NCBI GenBank assembly: GCA_945939115.1
Contig: CAMEVC010000013.1
Span: 1 to 64,000, forward strand
Length of the DNA: 64,000 nucleotides
Origin: an uncultured Eubacterium sp.
GTDB taxonomy: Bacteria > Bacillota > Clostridia > Lachnospirales > Lachnospiraceae
Reading direction: 5' to 3'
Shown: positions 60,428-64,000 of the stretch, piece after piece
Layout of the letters: each line of letters starts with the position of its first letter
How positions within the stretch are numbered: the first letter of the stretch is position 1
The notes under the pieces: model-generated
Told to the model about the DNA's origin: nothing
Database searches by the model: none
The model's input: only the letters and a program-made list of their open reading frames with translations
Program-made: the position numbers and the translations under genes

Positions 60428-60557
60428 TCCTGCCGCCTCCTTTTTTATTAATTTACTCTTTTCTCATTATAGCACAAATTTCCTTTGGCACATATAATTA
60501 TTGTGCTATAATAAATGAAAATACTAATGCCGCAAAAGCGCAGAAAAGAGGTAAAAC

Positions 60558-60902
60558 ATGCCATTTATTAATTCAAAAATCAACACTGCAATTACAGAAG
60601 CACAGGAAAAAGAGATAAAAACCCGCTTAGGTCAGGCAATTCAGGTCATCCCCGGTAAATCAGAGAACTGGCTTATGGTCGGCTTCGAACCTGAATACAA
60701 GTTATACTTCAAGGGCAGCAATGCAGAGCCGCTTGCCATGGTCGAAGTAAGTGTGTACGGAAGTGAGAATCCTGCCGCATTCTCAAAGCTCACCGGCGAG
60801 ATATGTAACATTTTCAATGATGTTCTTGGCATCTCTCCTGACCATATATATGTGAAATATCAGGCAGTTTCCAACTGGGGTTGGAATGGTGGGAATTTCT
60901 AA
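60558..60902 (+). CDS. MIF-like tautomerase-family protein
   Basis: MPFINSKINTAITEAQEKEIKTRLGQAI... catalytic Pro2; IYVKYQAVSNWGWNGGNF C-terminus. Confidence 0.9.
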   Translation: MPFINSKINTAITEAQEKEIKTRLGQAIQVIPGKSENWLMVGFEPEYKLYFKGSNAEPLAMVEVSVYGSENPAAFSKLTGEICNIFNDVLGISPDHIYVKYQAVSNWGWNGGNF

Positions 60903-60916
60903 TACAGCAAGAAACA

Positions 60917-60944
60917 AGCGGGAGACCTGTTATATCTCCCGCTT
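60917..60944. terminator. Bidirectional terminator between the MIF-like gene and the ABC permease gene
   Basis: AAGCGGGAGA-cctgttat-ATCTCCCGCTT inverted repeat overlapping the permease 3' end. Confidence 0.7.
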
Positions 60945-61694
60945 ATTAAATACCATACATCCTGCAATCACAGCACCTATGGTTATGACAAATGTAATGA
61001 TTATCGCAGTCACATAATCCCCGGTGTTTCCACCTGTAAGCAGTTCTGACGTTGATGTCAGATATATAGGAAGATATGACGAAATCTTAGGAATCATGCC
61101 AAGAAGTGTCATTGCAAAATAAATAACACCCACCCCAAGTACAACCCCGCCAAAGGATGTTGTCATTGCGGAAAACAGCGCCATCAAAGCCATAATCATC
61201 GTTCCAAAAAGCCAGTAACAGAATGCAGTAAAGAACAGATTGCTCATAATACTGTTATCCCAGTAATAATCACTGTAAAAAAATGTAATCCCATAGCAAA
61301 GCCAGTATCCCCCGGTCCAAATCATAATCAGGTTAATACCTTTGGTAAGAAGCACCTTCCATCTGGATAATCCCTTTGTCAGTACCGGAATCAACGTTCC
61401 CTTTTGCAGTTCATTTGTGAGAATACCGCCAAAAAGAAGCAACATCACAACAAGTGCCATAGGAATATTCTTATAAAACTGCATCCAGGACATGGAGGCA
61501 TCCACTGTGCTAACCGTGATGACCATCCCTGAATCCTCCATAGATGCAAGCTGCTCCATCAAAAAAGGTGTCAACTTGGCGATGGCGGGATTCATTAATC
61601 CGAACAAAGCAAAAATAACAACTATAATTATGAGCTTACCGGTTCGGTAATACTCCATCCATTCCTTCTTTAAAAAGGCATATGCTGTCCTCAT
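60930..61694 (-). CDS. ABC-2 type transporter permease (YxlG-like position)
   Basis: Six-TM-like ORF directly downstream of and overlapping the ATPase gene. Confidence 0.85.
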   Translation of the reverse strand: MRTAYAFLKKEWMEYYRTGKLIIIVVIFALFGLMNPAIAKLTPFLMEQLASMEDSGMVITVSTVDASMSWMQFYKNIPMALVVMLLLFGGILTNELQKGTLIPVLTKGLSRWKVLLTKGINLIMIWTGGYWLCYGITFFYSDYYWDNSIMSNLFFTAFCYWLFGTMIMALMALFSAMTTSFGGVVLGVGVIYFAMTLLGMIPKISSYLPIYLTSTSELLTGGNTGDYVTAIIITFVITIGAVIAGCMVFNKREI

Positions 61695-62593
61695 TTCCCA
61701 ACCACCTCCATAAAAAGATTCTCCAAAGTGTTCTCACACTTTTCTATTCTCTCGATGGCGATAGATTTTTCCAAAAGAAACTGCATAATCTGCCTTACTG
61801 AATTCTCAGAATCCACATGAATCTTCAATGTATAATCATCCACTTTAACTGCATTGTGAAACTGCATTTGCAACAGAGAAGAGTCATCTTTGTTCTGCAC
61901 CACCACCACATATTCCTCTTTGGTATTCATCTTTTTGATATCTCCGATAGATCCTGAGAGCGCCAGTTTACCCTTATGAAGAAAAGCGATTCTGTCGCAG
62001 ATTCTTTCCACATCAGATAAAATGTGGGTTGAAAACATAATAGTAGTCTCATCTTTGGAGGCCACTAAAATATCCAATAGTTCCTTTCGTCCCAAAGGGT
62101 CTAACGCGGATGTTGGCTCATCGCATATTAACAGCATCGGTTTTCCCATTAAGGCCTGGGCAATTCCAAGCCGTTGCTTCATTCCTCTGGAAAATCCCTT
62201 GATTTTTTTATTTTCATTTGCAAGACCCACGCGCTGCAAAAGCTCGTCCACTCTGGGATTTATCTCCTTAGCGCTAAGGCCTGTAATCTGTCCACAGAAT
62301 CGTAAATATTCCCTCGGGGTCATATAGGTATAGAATTCAGGCACATCCGGCAGATATCCAATCTTTCGATTCGTAGGTGTATTTCCATAAACCACTTTTG
62401 TACCGTCCACCAGAATCTCTCCTGAATCCATCCGCATCAGGCCAAGAATCATTTTCATGGTAGTTGTTTTCCCGGCTCCATTCTCCCCCACGAAACCAAA
62501 AATACTATTTTTCGGAATAGAAAAGGATAAACCATCCACTACTACCTTTGACCCAAAGCTTTTTCTCACATCTGTGACTGTTAACATATCCAT
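61691..62593 (-). CDS. ABC transporter ATP-binding protein
   Basis: [50 protein letters not shown]; internal start avoids overlap with the PLDc_N gene. Confidence 0.95.
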   Translation of the reverse strand: MDMLTVTDVRKSFGSKVVVDGLSFSIPKNSIFGFVGENGAGKTTTMKMILGLMRMDSGEILVDGTKVVYGNTPTNRKIGYLPDVPEFYTYMTPREYLRFCGQITGLSAKEINPRVDELLQRVGLANENKKIKGFSRGMKQRLGIAQALMGKPMLLICDEPTSALDPLGRKELLDILVASKDETTIMFSTHILSDVERICDRIAFLHKGKLALSGSIGDIKKMNTKEEYVVVVQNKDDSSLLQMQFHNAVKVDDYTLKIHVDSENSVRQIMQFLLEKSIAIERIEKCENTLENLFMEVVGK

Positions 62594-62597
62594 GACG

Positions 62598-62798
62598 TTA
62601 ATCCTCTTTTCCAAATACAAAATATAAAATCGGACCAATGAACTCCATACCAACAATGGCAACAACCAGCCAGAGTATTCGGTTTCCTCTCTTATAAGTA
62701 TCATGTTTTAAAATGTGAACGATGGTCACAGCGAGTAAAATAAACTGTACAATTACCAATGGAATTATCAATGGCATCATTTCATTTAGATTAGGCAT
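62598..62798 (-). CDS. PLDc_N-domain small membrane protein (YxlE-like)
   Basis: Two-TM 66-aa protein ending RILWLVVAIVGMEFIGPILYFVFGKED. Confidence 0.85.
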   Translation of the reverse strand: MPNLNEMMPLIIPLVIVQFILLAVTIVHILKHDTYKRGNRILWLVVAIVGMEFIGPILYFVFGKED

Positions 62799-62800
62799 AA

Positions 62801-63919
62801 TTACATTTCCTCCTCAATTTTCTTTTTTAATCTTTTAAATGCAGTTTCACCGGCAAGTTCTTGCAGCACAGGATGATTAAGCATCGCTAAAAGGTCAGAA
62901 ACGATAAAGCTTTTATCTCTTGGTAACATATCATTTAAGGCATATTCCGTAGTCCATTCTTCCATACGGTTGAAATACTGCTCAAATGTAAATATCTGCT
63001 CCGGGTGCTTCACGAGGTCAATTCCCTGCTCCGCGAATTTATTCAGATAACGGTATGCCTCCTCTTTTTCCCCATAAAGGACTTTTGCCACTGCTGCCTG
63101 ATAAAAATACTGAATAGCTGCATTTTTATTAACTTCCTCCAAATGAAAGGATTCAATCAGTCCATCTATTCTTCTAATAGTTTCATTGCACCAGTCTTTG
63201 TCAGATAACTGTACACTGAGCATCAAAGCAGAGCAGGACAGAATATTCAAAACACTTTTATAAACCAATGACTGCGCATACTTCTCTGCATTGTCCAAAT
63301 CGCCTGTCATAGCAAAAGTCTGTATCAGCAGCATATCATTAGAACTCGACATGCGAAGTGGATTCTGGCTTTCCTTTAATGTTTCAGTTACTTCCGGATA
63401 CCGCTTTAATAAAAAGTTAATCATTGTATGTACCGCAACAGCATCCTCTACTACTGTAGTCACTTTGCAATTCTTTCTAATGTGATCACTCCAGCTCTGT
63501 GCCTGAAGAAGAACCTCTTCCTGCCTCTTTGGTTCATGTACCAGATTAATATGATTCAATATCAGCACGCACATATAGTTAATGAATGGATAACAATTAT
63601 AGTATTTCTTTACCTCTTCGGTGACTTTAGCCAAAGCCTCCTCAAAAGAATAATTGACAAAGTCTTTTTCAAGCTTAATATAAATGTCCCTTATCTGCTG
63701 GTCATTCAACTGCGGCTGATACCCTAAAAGCTCATCCACACTCACATCAAAAAGCGTCGCCAAAGCAGGGAGAAGTGTGATATCCGGCATGCTCAGCTTG
63801 TTCTCCCACTTGGAAACAGATGCCTTGGTAACTCCAATAAAGGACGCAATATCTTCCTGGGTTAACTTCTTTTCACGCCGCAGACGAATAATATTATCTC
63901 CAAGGTTAAAATCTGTCAT
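62801..63919 (-). CDS. XRE family transcriptional regulator with TPR-like C-terminal domain
   Basis: LGDNIIRLRREKKLTQEDIASFIGVTKASVSKWENKLSMPDITLLPALATLFDVSVDELLGY. Confidence 0.92.
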   Translation of the reverse strand: MTDFNLGDNIIRLRREKKLTQEDIASFIGVTKASVSKWENKLSMPDITLLPALATLFDVSVDELLGYQPQLNDQQIRDIYIKLEKDFVNYSFEEALAKVTEEVKKYYNCYPFINYMCVLILNHINLVHEPKRQEEVLLQAQSWSDHIRKNCKVTTVVEDAVAVHTMINFLLKRYPEVTETLKESQNPLRMSSSNDMLLIQTFAMTGDLDNAEKYAQSLVYKSVLNILSCSALMLSVQLSDKDWCNETIRRIDGLIESFHLEEVNKNAAIQYFYQAAVAKVLYGEKEEAYRYLNKFAEQGIDLVKHPEQIFTFEQYFNRMEEWTTEYALNDMLPRDKSFIVSDLLAMLNHPVLQELAGETAFKRLKKKIEEEM

Positions 63920-64000
63920 TTCCCGCACCTCCATATACATCATTATACATAGTCAACTACCAGTAAACAATGTACTTTCACGATACTTTACATAGCGAAA

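Noticed and set aside
1-64000. CRISPR arrays, IS elements, phage or toxin-antitoxin/defence islands
   Set aside because: No regularly spaced repeats, transposase, integrase or recognisable defence genes were found in either strand.

Overview
This window is ordinary-looking low-GC Firmicute chromosome with about 60 densely packed protein genes, mostly on the minus strand, and one tRNA. Gene content (PL9-type pectate lyase with a Ser/Gly linker, FliB, DUF6033-like protein, fabK-type FAS II) suggests Lachnospiraceae, possibly a Lachnospira/[Eubacterium] eligens-like organism; this is an inference, not a database match. Main blocks are dusB-greA-lysS with birA; argF; cell-wall hydrolase, rRNA methylase, pfkA and dnaE; ftsH; pyrG; an Sfp-type PPTase beside an ABC-2 export system; a heterodimeric ABC exporter; FliB; an amino-acid ABC transporter; truA, recQ, a GGDEF protein and pilT; nth and glgP/AraC; a 12-gene fatty-acid synthesis cluster (acpP to a MarR/FabT-like gene); DegV/TetR; an SGNH hydrolase; MATE; tRNA-Gly(UCC); a pectate lyase; an ECF S component; a DUF6033-like gene; and an XRE/PLDc_N/ABC cassette. 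No CRISPR array, IS element, prophage or rRNA was found. The strongest unusual observation is an amino-acid SBP-permease fusion (27485..29008) whose SBP domain reads in circularly permuted order (lobe 2 plus C-terminal helices first, then the N-terminal lobe 1, then the permease). Others are a near-perfect sigma-D/FliA promoter before the DUF6033-like gene, a perfect FabT-type palindrome abutting a consensus promoter before acpP, a FAS cluster without fabD but with a second FabK/NMO-like gene in its usual place, and a hairpin-rich leader upstream of the pectate lyase. All product calls come from reading the translations; no search or folding program was run.
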